From DASRDR01 sp035550795 (GTDB lineage: Bacteria; Methylomirabilota; Methylomirabilia; Rokubacteriales; DASRDR01), in assembly GCA_035550795.1 (NCBI GenBank), contig DASZOL010000107.1, positions 13,874 to 77,873 of the forward strand: DNA of 64,000 nucleotides, read 5' to 3'. This document shows positions 31,201 to 38,609 of this stretch, piece after piece; position 1 is the stretch's first letter; each line of letters begins with the position of its first letter. The translations under genes and the position numbers were made by a program. The notes below the pieces were generated by a model. It was not told the DNA's origin and ran no database searches. It saw only the letters and a program-made list of their open reading frames with translations.

Positions 31201-31592
31201 GCGACGGGATCCGCGTCCTTGTCGTGGATGACGAGCCGGACGCCCGGCGGGTGCTCACCGCGTTTCTCGAAGACTGCGGGGCGAGCGTCGTGGCGGCTGG
31301 TACCGCTGGAGAGGCGCTCGGGCTCCTTGACCGGCAGCTCATGGACGTTGTGGTCAGCGACCTGGCGATGCCCGAGGAAGACGGCTTGGCGCTGGCGCGA
31401 CGGATTCGGGCCCGAGAGACGGGTAAACAGGGCCATCGCGTGTCGCTCGTCGCGCTCACGGCCCACGCGGGGCCCCAGGTCCGGATTCAGGCGCTTGCGG
31501 CGGGGTTCGATGCCCACGTCGCGAAGCCGATCGATGCGGCCGAGCTTGCGGCCGTGGTGAAGCAGCTCACGGAACGCAGCCGCGGCCGCTGA
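28239..31592 (+). CDS. Hybrid sensor histidine kinase (Cache-HAMP-PASx3-HisKA-HATPase-REC)
   Basis: A 1117-residue membrane sensor. TM1 (about 8-28), a Cache-like periplasmic domain (about 30-270), TM2 (about 275-295) and HAMP (about 295-350) are followed by three PAS domains (about 355-475, 480-605, 601-725). The kinase core has phospho-accepting His752 in LSHELRTP and the ATPase N box NLLSNAVKF with a GLGLGLSIV glycine box. A C-terminal receiver (from RVLVVDDEPD) carries the phospho-Asp, D1041, in VVSDLAMPEEDG. TAGAAT at 28227-28232 resembles a -10 box only 6 bases before the ATG, so the message may be leaderless. No partner regulator is adjacent. Confidence 0.93.
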   Translation: MRVRARLAWLVVAALLPVILLAAILLVRNVRQDRTAIENRARQQARTLLRASEHKLDTSLTTLRAMGASSLLDVPDLRAFHAFLGRAQREAHPEWTAAGLLDPSGRVLLSTLAPFGTTLPSYADNAAVREALFRRQSVVSDLATGRLSRRPGVGLLVPITRDGETRYLLAAALPAEAVASFVDTSTLPPTWSVRVLDRRQVAIAHVPFSAEAVGHVPNPGFLAQTRAAPEGLWRSVNPEGEPFYTAYTRSDRFGWTVGVVFPATEIERPARGLFWTLGMGGLALLLLGLGVAYFVSRSITRPIASVVEAADAIGRRETPKARPSGVTEVDDVGRALTDAAAEREQSEAALRASEARLRTTLMSIGDGVIAADTAGRVTFMNPVAEQMTGWSTAEAIGQPIESVFVVIDERTRLPVRNPVIRAISEGAMVGFPDDTLLIHRSGREIAIEDSGAPIQTPDGDIAGAVLVFRDDSLKRAATAQFRIIADSAPVFIWMAGPDQRRTFFNKPWLELTGRSMEQELGTGWTEGLHPDDVKPYLDAQRAAFEAQKPFSLEYRVRRQDGEYRWLLDHGVPRLEPDGTFSGYLASSVDITERRQAEESRRYLAAVVEGSDDAIVTKTLKGVITSWNPGAVRMFGYTPSEAIGQSIMLIIPPERAAEEQEVLARLLRGEGLDHFETVRIHKNGTRLDISLTVSPIHGPDGRLIGASKVARDISAAKRIERESAEVLAREQAARSEAEAANQAKDDFLATLSHELRTPLSGILGWAQVVRTRDDPATLAQALDGIERNAQSQLRLIEDLLDLSRIVAGKVRLESRPVDLRSVILAAADTIRPAAEAKEIRLALNLEAGVSIVLGDADRLQQIFWNLLSNAVKFTPREGLVTVELERRDSRAHVRISDSGQGISPEHLPFIFERFRQADSSTRRAHGGLGLGLSIVRSLAELQGGVVTAASAGEGRGATFAVSLPLVLIPAGDSPGTTPTPRRPYEGPRCDGIRVLVVDDEPDARRVLTAFLEDCGASVVAAGTAGEALGLLDRQLMDVVVSDLAMPEEDGLALARRIRARETGKQGHRVSLVALTAHAGPQVRIQALAAGFDAHVAKPIDAAELAAVVKQLTERSRGR

Positions 31593-31593
31593 G

Positions 31594-31620
31594 GCGCTCC
31601 ATCCCGCCGCCCTGGAGCGC
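31594..31620. terminator. Bidirectional hairpin between convergent genes
   Basis: GCGCTCCA (31594-31601) and TGGAGCGC (31613-31620) form a perfect 8-bp stem with an 11-base loop in the 39-base gap between the kinase and glycosyltransferase genes. Confidence 0.45.
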
Positions 31621-31631
31621 GCCCGGCGCCG

Positions 31632-32615
31632 TCAACGCGGCCGGGGCTCCAGCGGAGAACCTGCGCGGTCCTCGGAGGGGGGTCCCCGCCGGAGTGTCGT
31701 CCCGCGCGAGCGGCGCGGACGTCCGTCGGCGGGGCGTGCGAGTCTGCCCCGGAGCCTCGAGGCCGCGACGAGCGGCCCGATCCACCGGCGCGGATCCCCC
31801 GTCAGCCGCCGCACCCGGTAGATGCACTCCGCCCGAACGTACCGGAGCAGGGTTTCCGCCCGCCGGGCCAGGGCGAAGCGTCGCGGGGGGACGGCCGCCC
31901 TGCCGACGAGCGTGAAGTACTCACGCAGGTACGCCACGGTCTGGCGCTCCGCGGGAACCCAGTGGCTGACCGCGGCCTCGGGCACCCACCAGCCCGTGGC
32001 GCCCCGGGACAGGATGGCCCTCACCACTGCGATCTCCTCCCCGACAGAGCCCGCCCGGCCCTGGCGACCCAGCGCGGGATCGTACGGGACCTGACGCTGC
32101 TCCCTGGTTCGGGTAACGTAGTTCGCGCCGTAGGGAACCCGCCACTTCGAGTCAAGGGCAGAAGCGGTCTCCCCCAAGTTCAGGACGGCGAACGCCGTGG
32201 CGACCTCACTCATGACCGACAGCAACCACGCCGGGGGAACTCCCTCGAACTGCGCGCGTATCGGTCCGCCAAATACCGCTGCGTCCGGCCAGCGGTGGAT
32301 GGCGCCTTCGTAGGCTCGGAGCCAGCCGCGGTCGACGAGCACGTCGTCGTCCGTCCACAGGATGTAGTCCCCCGATGCCTGCGCCACCGCGGCGTTGCGC
32401 GCGCGAGACAGTCCGAGCACCGGCTCGACGACACGTCGCAAGGGCAAGCGGGACGCGAAACAGTCAAGGACCCGCTGGGTGTCGTCCGTGCTTCCGTTGT
32501 CGACGACGAGCACCTCCCACAACGCGGCGGGCGACTCCACGCCGGCCAGGCGCTCGAGCGTGCGGGCCAGCAGGCCCGCGCGATTCCACGTGCAGATCGC
32601 GACGGTCAGACGCAC
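31632..32615 (-). CDS. Family 2 glycosyltransferase
   Basis: A 327-residue GT-A fold glycosyltransferase, probably adding a sugar to a polysaccharide or lipid acceptor at the inner face of the membrane. The nucleotide-sugar site starts with LTVAICTWNRAGLLARTL and VLVVDNGSTDDTQ; the metal motif is DYILWTDDDVLVD. No transmembrane segment is evident. It lies 25 bases downstream of the phosphodiesterase gene on the same strand. The donor sugar cannot be inferred. Confidence 0.88.
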   Translation of the reverse strand: MRLTVAICTWNRAGLLARTLERLAGVESPAALWEVLVVDNGSTDDTQRVLDCFASRLPLRRVVEPVLGLSRARNAAVAQASGDYILWTDDDVLVDRGWLRAYEGAIHRWPDAAVFGGPIRAQFEGVPPAWLLSVMSEVATAFAVLNLGETASALDSKWRVPYGANYVTRTREQRQVPYDPALGRQGRAGSVGEEIAVVRAILSRGATGWWVPEAAVSHWVPAERQTVAYLREYFTLVGRAAVPPRRFALARRAETLLRYVRAECIYRVRRLTGDPRRWIGPLVAASRLRGRLARPADGRPRRSRGTTLRRGPPSEDRAGSPLEPRPR

Positions 32616-32640
32616 CGGGGCCGGCCCGCGAGGACTCCCC

Positions 32641-34293
32641 TCACGACAGGACCGCCCCGGTCAGGAGGCATCGGCCGCTCAGCCCGGTCGGGACCGGGTC
32701 GCCGACAAGCGCGCAGAGCGTCGGCACGACGTCGAACGAGCTGCGGACGCCATAGTCGCCAGGCGCCACCCCACCGGCCTGGACGTAGGCCATCCCGTGC
32801 GGGCCGGTGTGGCCCCCGGGCCGCCGGAAGGGGGCCGGCCCGACGCGTCCGTGCGTGGGATGCTCGAGAACGCAGTGCGAACCCTTCCACACCACGACGA
32901 GATCTGACGCGCTGGGCTCGAGGGCATGGGGATCCGGCTCGCCGGTTCGCTCGACGAAGTTGACGGCGTCTTCGCCCGTGACCGGGTCGCGACAGGCGCG
33001 GACAAGGCCTTCGATCTGGTCGCAAACGGCTCGGTACTGCGCACTGGCGACGACGCCGTCTCGCTCGCGACCCTCCAGGTTGACGCGCACGCGGCCGTCG
33101 TAGAAGGACGGCAAGGCAAAGAACGGCATCCGTGACCAGTACGGCTGGTAGCGCATGGCGGGCATCCAGTCGAGTGCTAGCCTCAGGCGGGAGGCCGGGG
33201 CGCGCCCCGCCGGCGTCCGAGGGGGCGCGAGCGCCGCGGAGGCACGCCGCGCGCCGCGTCTGATCCATCCCGGCAGCCGCTCGTGGGCGAGGCGGCTGAG
33301 TCCGCGGCGCCGCGAGGAGCCGGGGAAGTGATCGAGGACCGCGCGGTGCCAGGGCTCGACCTCCCCGAGCATGGGACCCATCGCGCTCGCGTGCGCCCAC
33401 TCGTCGGGCGGCCGGAAGAGCGGCCGGCCGAAAGCGTGCCGGTAGGCCAGCTCCGGCAAGAGGAGCATGCTCTGGACGTCCGACCGGTTCGGCCCCATCC
33501 CCCCCGTCGAGAAGACGACCAGATTGGCGTCGGGGAAGGCCTCGCCGAGCAGGCCCACGAGCCCGTCCACCGCGCGATAGACGGCGACCAGGCCCTCGCG
33601 GGCGGGACCGGCTGAGGGCAGGGCGTGCAGGGGATGCAGGGGGTCCACTCCGTGCCAGAGTCCCTCGATCGCGGAGTGCGGCTCGCTCACCGTCACCAGG
33701 GCCAGCTCCCAGTCGGGCAGACGCTCGCCGAGCAGCCAGGCGACAGCTCGGCCGCGGACCTCGCAAGCCTGGGCCAGATCCTCACCCATCCGCTTCGTGC
33801 GCTCGGCCGAAGCCCACACGATGCCGTAGAGCCAGGGCTGCGCCGGGTAGACGCCGATCCGCCGCACCAGCTCATCGAGGAGCCCTCCCGGGCGCGCGCC
33901 GGGAGGAACGCCGGGATCGTGCGCGCCCCAGTTCACGATGCCCTGGACGTGCGGCGCCTGGTCCAGGTCGAAATAGGGAGTGTCGAACACCACGGTCCGC
34001 GCGGTAAGCAGGCGCGCGAACGGCGCCCGCCGGGTTCCTTCCTGCCACAGCGCGTACGTCGCCGGGTCGAAGTCCACCGCCGACCACCGGTGGGCATCCG
34101 CCGGCGACAGGCCCGTGCTCACGTGCTCTCCGGCCAGCCCCGTCCGCTGAGCCGGCCCGTGATCGAGCAGGAACCGCGCGCTCCTCTGGCGGAGACGCCC
34201 GAGGTTCGGAAGCAGCCCATCCTTCGTGAACCGGCGCTCGAGCGACTCCTCGTAGCCGTCCAGGAAGATGGCGAGCGTACGCCTCGGCTCCAT
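32641..34293 (-). CDS. Alkaline-phosphatase-superfamily phosphodiesterase
   Basis: A 550-residue protein of the type I phosphodiesterase/nucleotide pyrophosphatase group. LAIFLDGYEESLERRFTKDG supplies the first metal Asp, and FSTGGMGPNRSDVQ and GPHGMAYVQAGGVAPG provide later metal-site-like segments. The usual nucleophile Thr/Ser region maps near HVSTGLSPADAH. LFRPPDEWAH is also conserved in length. No signal peptide is obvious, unlike exported relatives. Its pairing with a glycosyltransferase suggests a role in glycan or glycolipid metabolism, by context only. Confidence 0.7.
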   Translation of the reverse strand: MEPRRTLAIFLDGYEESLERRFTKDGLLPNLGRLRQRSARFLLDHGPAQRTGLAGEHVSTGLSPADAHRWSAVDFDPATYALWQEGTRRAPFARLLTARTVVFDTPYFDLDQAPHVQGIVNWGAHDPGVPPGARPGGLLDELVRRIGVYPAQPWLYGIVWASAERTKRMGEDLAQACEVRGRAVAWLLGERLPDWELALVTVSEPHSAIEGLWHGVDPLHPLHALPSAGPAREGLVAVYRAVDGLVGLLGEAFPDANLVVFSTGGMGPNRSDVQSMLLLPELAYRHAFGRPLFRPPDEWAHASAMGPMLGEVEPWHRAVLDHFPGSSRRRGLSRLAHERLPGWIRRGARRASAALAPPRTPAGRAPASRLRLALDWMPAMRYQPYWSRMPFFALPSFYDGRVRVNLEGRERDGVVASAQYRAVCDQIEGLVRACRDPVTGEDAVNFVERTGEPDPHALEPSASDLVVVWKGSHCVLEHPTHGRVGPAPFRRPGGHTGPHGMAYVQAGGVAPGDYGVRSSFDVVPTLCALVGDPVPTGLSGRCLLTGAVLS

Positions 34294-34492
34294 GCTCCTC
34301 CTACTCTACCCCTCGGATCGCGCAAAACGCAGCGGCCATCGCGGCGCCGCCGCGGCGGACGCCGCGCCGCGTGAAATCGGCGATTCTCCCCAGGGTCCTG
34401 GTGTGCGCCCGGTCCCCCCGCGCGGCGGTTCGTCCCGCGCGACCCTGACCCCTCCCGGTCCAGGAGAAGGCAGCGAGTCGCCTGGGGCGCGT

Positions 34493-34969
34493 CTACTCGA
34501 TGACCTTGGTCTGCCGCGACACTTCAGGCCAGTTCTTGTCCCCCCTCCTGACCATGCCGGGGATGTCGGCGCTCCACTGCTTCTGGACCTCCTTGCTGTA
34601 GTTCATGTAGAGCTTGCCGTTGACAACGGTGAATGCGGCGGGATCCACGGCCGCCTTGTACCCGTTCGCGGTCCCGAAGGCGCAAAACCCGGCGTACTGG
34701 GGTGCATACTTCGCGGGATTCGCCGCGAAGGCGTCGCGGTTCGCCGCCGACGAGAAGTGAAACACGGATCCCTTGTACTCGGCCTTGTGCTCGGACGAGC
34801 CTTTGACGGGCTTCCCGTCCTTGAAGAACGCGACCGGATCGTAGCCCTTGATGGCCGCGCCCTCCTTCTCGTAGAACTCACCGGCCCACGCGCCCGCGGC
34901 GCAGGCGGCGACCACCAGCACCACGGCCAGGGCCCTGAGGCGGGTCGGGGGCAATGCCTTGCTGAGCAT
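34493..34969 (-). CDS. Exported YHS-domain protein
   Basis: A 158-residue protein with an N-terminal signal peptide (hydrophobic about 12-28, cut near AWAGEFYE) and a YHS-type domain: IKGYDPVAFFKDGKPVKGSSE, KGSVFHFSSAANRDAFAANP, KYAPQYAGFCAFG. YHS modules are commonly metal-related (copper or heavy metals). GGAGG stands 8 bases before the ATG. It is in a run of small minus-strand genes of unrelated type. Confidence 0.85.
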   Translation of the reverse strand: MLSKALPPTRLRALAVVLVVAACAAGAWAGEFYEKEGAAIKGYDPVAFFKDGKPVKGSSEHKAEYKGSVFHFSSAANRDAFAANPAKYAPQYAGFCAFGTANGYKAAVDPAAFTVVNGKLYMNYSKEVQKQWSADIPGMVRRGDKNWPEVSRQTKVIE

Positions 34970-35037
34970 GGCGTCGACCTCCAATCGGGCGCCTCCACGA
35001 GAGCGCGCCCCGCGATCAACCAGGGAGGCGCCTCGCG

Positions 35038-35397
35038 TTACGCACTGACCAGAACCTTGAATCCTCCGTAGGCCATGCGCTTGACGTCGAACGGCATCGA
35101 CTTCGGATCGATGGTGGCGATGCGCGGGTCCTTCATCACCTTCGCGTTGACGCGATCCCGATGCGCGCGCGACCGGAACGCGATCCACGAGAACATCACC
35201 GTCTCGCCGGCCCTGGACCTGGCCGGGCGCGTGAACGGCACCACGCCCTTCACGCGCAGGTCGTCACCGACGCATTCACGGAACTCGAGGGCGCCGTGCT
35301 CGCGCCAGATCCTTCCGGCCTTCCGCGCCATGCGGCGATAGGCGTCCACGTTCTTCCGCGGGATCGGCAGGAGGAAACCGTCTACATAGCGGGCCAT
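35038..35397 (-). CDS. DUF1428 family protein
   Basis: A 119-residue cytosolic protein with the DUF1428 pattern: YVDGFLLPIPRKNVDAYRRMA, EHGALEFRECVGDD, ETVMFSWIAFRSRAHRDRVN and the end MPFDVKRMAYGGFKVLV. The fold is a dimeric ferredoxin-like alpha/beta barrel; the function is unknown. A perfect AAGGAGGT precedes the ATG by 6 bases, suggesting strong translation. Confidence 0.9.
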   Translation of the reverse strand: MARYVDGFLLPIPRKNVDAYRRMARKAGRIWREHGALEFRECVGDDLRVKGVVPFTRPARSRAGETVMFSWIAFRSRAHRDRVNAKVMKDPRIATIDPKSMPFDVKRMAYGGFKVLVSA

Positions 35398-35521
35398 GCG
35401 AGACCTCCTTGGATTGCCTTGGTGACTGTGCCGCGCGAGCTCCCAGCCATCTTCGGCCCTGGCAGCCCTTGCCGTCACGCGGCCGGACCGGCGCGCGCCG
35501 ATGCGGGGCGTCCCGGCAGCG

Positions 35522-35971
35522 CTACGGCCTGAGGCCGAGCGCCGCCCTGAAGGGCGGCTCCATCTCGAACGGGACCGATACGTGCTCGTGCGTGATCGTC
35601 CACTCGCCGCCAATCCTGCGGAAGCACGCGGTGGCGCGCACCCAGACGTCGGTGTCCTCCCCGTCCGTCCTCGCCCCGCTGATCCGGTTCAGGCTGTGGC
35701 TGAAGGCGACGTCATCGCCCGCAGTGACGCTCAGATCGCGAATCTCGTACCCCACGGGGCCCCGGAACGAAGCGAACCACTCCTCCAGGCTCGTCCTGTA
35801 CGCCTGGGCGCCGCGGTACTGCAGCGGCGGCGCGAGGTCGAACGACAGGATGTCCGGCGCGTAGTGGGCCATGATCCCATTGACGTCCTTGGCGCGGAGG
35901 GCTCTGGCCCAGTCCTCGATGAGCTGCCGGATCCGGGCCTCGTCACCGATCCTGACAGGCTGAGTTGTCAT
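35522..35971 (-). CDS. SnoaL/NTF2-like (DUF4440-type) protein
   Basis: A 149-residue protein with a cone-shaped NTF2-like fold: IRQLIEDWARALRAKDVNGIMAHYAPD at the start, then GEWTITHEHVSVPF near the end. Such proteins are small ligand-binding or isomerase-like folds; the substrate is unknown. GAGGAGGT lies 6 bases before the ATG. It is the first gene of a short minus-strand run with DUF1428. Confidence 0.85.
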   Translation of the reverse strand: MTTQPVRIGDEARIRQLIEDWARALRAKDVNGIMAHYAPDILSFDLAPPLQYRGAQAYRTSLEEWFASFRGPVGYEIRDLSVTAGDDVAFSHSLNRISGARTDGEDTDVWVRATACFRRIGGEWTITHEHVSVPFEMEPPFRAALGLRP

Positions 35972-36074
35972 GCCTCTACCTCCTCGGCAAGGCGGATGCC
36001 GCGGCGGGGCCCTTCGCTCGCCTTCCCGGATGACCCACGAGCCCTCCCGCCCGATCCATCGCCTTCCTTCAGGG

Positions 36075-36080
36075 TATAGT
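36075..36080 (+). promoter_or_regulatory. Candidate -10 hexamer
   Basis: TATAGT lies in the 251-base divergent gap, upstream of the plus-strand gene at 36223. No good -35 is present 17 bases earlier, so this is weak. Confidence 0.2.
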
Positions 36081-36222
36081 CGAACTGACCGGATGGCGAT
36101 CGACACGCCCGGCCCGGGGGCGGTCGTCCCTGACCCACGTCGGGGGCGCCGCCGCCGCGCGTCCGGCACGTGCTCGGCAACCCTGGTACCCTGGGCGGTG
36201 GAGCCGTGGGCGGACATCTCTT

Positions 36223-36540
36223 ATGGCCGAGCGCGAGTCGGAAGTCGCGGCCATCGAGGCCCTGAGGGCGAAGGGGTTCACGGGCAGCTTCGTCGCCGGT
36301 GCCGGCACGCTCCACTTGCTCGACGGAGGCCGTACCTTCCGGCCCAACGAGCTGACGATCCGCGAGTACGAGCGGTTCGAGGGCGTCTCCGACCCCGATG
36401 ACTTGTCGATCGTCTACGCGATCGAGGGCCGCGACGGCACGAAGGGCACCCTGGTCGACGCCTTCGGCGTGTACGCGAGCCCGGCCATCGCCTCCGTCCT
36501 GGAGCACGTGAAGATCCAGCGGAGGGCGACCCCCCCGTGA
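36223..36540 (+). CDS. Small conserved protein of unknown function
   Basis: A 105-residue protein. FTGSFVAGAGTLHLLDGGRTF, ELTIREYERFEGVSDPDDLSI and VYAIEGRDGTKGTLVDAFGVY match a family of about 100-residue proteins that databases often label phosphoribosylpyrophosphate synthetase; it has none of that enzyme's PRPP-binding motif, so the label is misleading. No function is proposed. It stands alone between divergent and convergent neighbours. Confidence 0.75.
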   Translation: MAERESEVAAIEALRAKGFTGSFVAGAGTLHLLDGGRTFRPNELTIREYERFEGVSDPDDLSIVYAIEGRDGTKGTLVDAFGVYASPAIASVLEHVKIQRRATPP

Positions 36541-36581
36541 CGCGCGCGGGACGTCCCGACTACCACTGCGTGCGGCGCGCC

Positions 36582-36618
36582 TGACCGGCCCGGCCAGGGG
36601 CTCCTGCCGTCCCGGTCA
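36582..36618. terminator. Inverted repeat between convergent genes
   Basis: TGACCGG (36582-36588) and CCGGTCA (36612-36618) flank a 23-base GC-rich loop in the 98-base gap at the 3' end of the nitric-oxide island and of the plus-strand gene. Confidence 0.35.
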
Positions 36619-36638
36619 TCGCCCCGCTCGGGCCGCCG

Positions 36639-37079
36639 TCAAGGCGAGTGCGCTCCGGGACTTCCGGGCATGCGGACGCGCGTCCACATGTTGATGACGA
36701 AGACGACGGCGGCGGCGATCTGACCGAGCCCCCCGGCCGCCGCCAGGTAGGAGCCGCGCGCGCCGGCGGCGGCAGCCGCGAGCTCGCCCAGGACGCGCAC
36801 GACGGTCGAAGCCGTGAGCAGCCAGTAGACGATCCAGGCCAGCCAGGGCCGGTACCGGCCGTCGTCGCGCGCCGGCCGGGGGAACATCCAGGTCGCCACC
36901 CCGAACACGAGCATGAGCATGAACCCGACGAGCACGAGGTGGACGTGCGCCGTGATCAGCGGCCACGGCACCCCCCGGCCAGCGAGGTTGACCTGGATCG
37001 TGATGTAGCCGCCCAGGAGCAGCCCGAGCATGAGAAACACGAAGCTGGTCTTCACGTACAGGCGAACCAGGGGCGTCAC
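36639..37079 (-). CDS. Four-helix heme-copper/NnrS-like membrane protein
   Basis: A 146-residue integral membrane protein with four predicted helices. PLITAHVHLVLVGFMLMLVFG has the HxH pattern seen in cbb3 subunit I and NnrS-like proteins, and VATWMFPRP follows as in the two larger NnrS-like proteins of this island. It is far too short to be a complete oxidase. It is the last minus-strand gene of the island, 111 bases after the radical SAM gene. A heme-binding or membrane-assembly role is inferred from the His pair. Confidence 0.6.
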   Translation of the reverse strand: MTPLVRLYVKTSFVFLMLGLLLGGYITIQVNLAGRGVPWPLITAHVHLVLVGFMLMLVFGVATWMFPRPARDDGRYRPWLAWIVYWLLTASTVVRVLGELAAAAAGARGSYLAAAGGLGQIAAAVVFVINMWTRVRMPGSPGAHSP

Positions 37080-37190
37080 GTCGACCTCACGATGCCGGCA
37101 CGGCGGGGAGCGGGTTCGAGCGCCATGCGATCCGCGACGGCCGCCAGCATAGCACGCGAGGCGGCGGCGGCCGCGCGGCGCAGACGACGC

Positions 37191-38609
37191 TCAGCCGGTC
37201 TTGATGCGCTCCGGCGTCCAGGGCGGATCGAAGGTCAGCGTCACGTCGACCTGCTCCACGCCGGCGATCCCGAGCACGGCCCGGCGCACCCAGTCAGCCA
37301 TGACGTCATGGAGAGGGCAGCCCGGTGCGGTGAGGGTCATGGTGATCCGGACGGTTCCTCCCTCGATGTCAACCCCGTAGATCAGACCCAGGTCCACGAC
37401 CGACAGCCCCAGCTCCGGGTCCAGGACCGCCCGGAGGGCCCCGATGACCCGCTCCGGAGTCACGCCCGTCGAGACGTCGGAGGCGCTGGCGACCGCGCGC
37501 CCGCGCGGCGGGCCCGTCCGTCCTGGAAGCGGCTCGTAGGCGCAGCCGGGATCCTCGGCCAGCGGATCGCCCGTGGCCGCGTACGCGCGGGCGCGGCTTC
37601 CTCCGCAGCGCTCGCGGTACTCGCAGCGGCCGCACCGGCCGCCCAGCTGCGCCGGGTCGCGGAGCGCCCGGAAGAGGGGGTCGTCCCGGTAGACGGCCAC
37701 CAGGTCGCGCTCGCGCACGCTCGCGACCGGGAGCGGCAGGAACCCGCTCGGGCATACCTGCCCCAGATGGTCAACGAAGACGAACCCGTTGCCGTCGGTC
37801 ACCGCGCGGCCTGCGCGGCCAATGGCATCGGAGGGCGTCGTGGGCCGCGCGCGACCGGAATCGCCCTCCGCCGGGGAGCTCACGGAGGCAGCCCGGCGGC
37901 GCGTCGCCGTGACCCGGAGGTACTGGGGCGCCTCGGTGGTCTTGACCCCGAACGGGGCGCGCTCGGCGAGCGCCGCCGCCCAGTGGAGCACGCTCTCGAT
38001 CTGGTCGGCCGAGAGCGCCTGGCTTGCCCGGGCGCGTCCCACCGGGATGAGGAAGAAGAGGGCCCATAGCGCCGGCTGAATGGCCTCCACCTGCGGGACG
38101 AGGGCCGGCAAGCTGTCCACGGTCTCGCGGCACACCGTCGTGTTGATCTGGACCGGGATGCCCAGGGCGCGCGCCTGGTCGAGGATTCGCAGCGTGTAGC
38201 GGTGGGAGCCGTGCACGCCTCGAAAAGCGTCGTGGGCCTCCGCGGTCGCCCCGTCCAGGCTCACCGCCAGCCGGCCCAGCCCCGCGTCGCGAAGCGCCCG
38301 CAGCCTGCCCTCCGTGACCGCCGCCGTGCCGCTCGGAGTCAGGGAGACGGCCACGCCGCGCCGCCGCGCGTGGGCGACGAGGTCCACGATGTCCGGCCGC
38401 CGCAGGGGGTCGCCTCCCGTGAGGACCAGGATCGGGGGCGGGACGCCGAACGCGGCCACCCGATCGATCAGGCGGCGCCCCTCCTCGGTGCTCAGCTCCC
38501 CGGGATCGCGCCGGGGGATCGCCTCGGCCCGGCAGTGAACGCACGCGAGGGCGCAAGCCCGGGTCGTCTCCCAGATGACGATGAACGGCGCCCGGTCGAA
38601 CGACGTCAT
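37191..38609 (-). CDS. Radical SAM/SPASM protein fused to DUF59 Fe-S assembly domain
   Basis: A 472-residue fusion. The N-terminal radical SAM core has the [4Fe-4S] cysteines C19, C23, C26 (TRACALACVHCRAE) and LVLTGGDPLRRPD. A SPASM-type auxiliary cluster region follows (CPSGF, then CGRCEYRERCGG). The pattern is close to heme-biosynthesis AhbD/NirJ-like and TIGR04053 proteins. From about residue 372 a MIP18/SufT-type DUF59 domain is fused in frame: RAVLDPELGLSVVDLGLIY and LTAPGCPLHDVM. The ATG overlaps the upstream NnrS-like stop (ATGA), with GGAG 5 bases before it. It could modify heme or a peptide or help Fe-S repair in the nitric-oxide island. Confidence 0.85.
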   Translation of the reverse strand: MTSFDRAPFIVIWETTRACALACVHCRAEAIPRRDPGELSTEEGRRLIDRVAAFGVPPPILVLTGGDPLRRPDIVDLVAHARRRGVAVSLTPSGTAAVTEGRLRALRDAGLGRLAVSLDGATAEAHDAFRGVHGSHRYTLRILDQARALGIPVQINTTVCRETVDSLPALVPQVEAIQPALWALFFLIPVGRARASQALSADQIESVLHWAAALAERAPFGVKTTEAPQYLRVTATRRRAASVSSPAEGDSGRARPTTPSDAIGRAGRAVTDGNGFVFVDHLGQVCPSGFLPLPVASVRERDLVAVYRDDPLFRALRDPAQLGGRCGRCEYRERCGGSRARAYAATGDPLAEDPGCAYEPLPGRTGPPRGRAVASASDVSTGVTPERVIGALRAVLDPELGLSVVDLGLIYGVDIEGGTVRITMTLTAPGCPLHDVMADWVRRAVLGIAGVEQVDVTLTFDPPWTPERIKTG

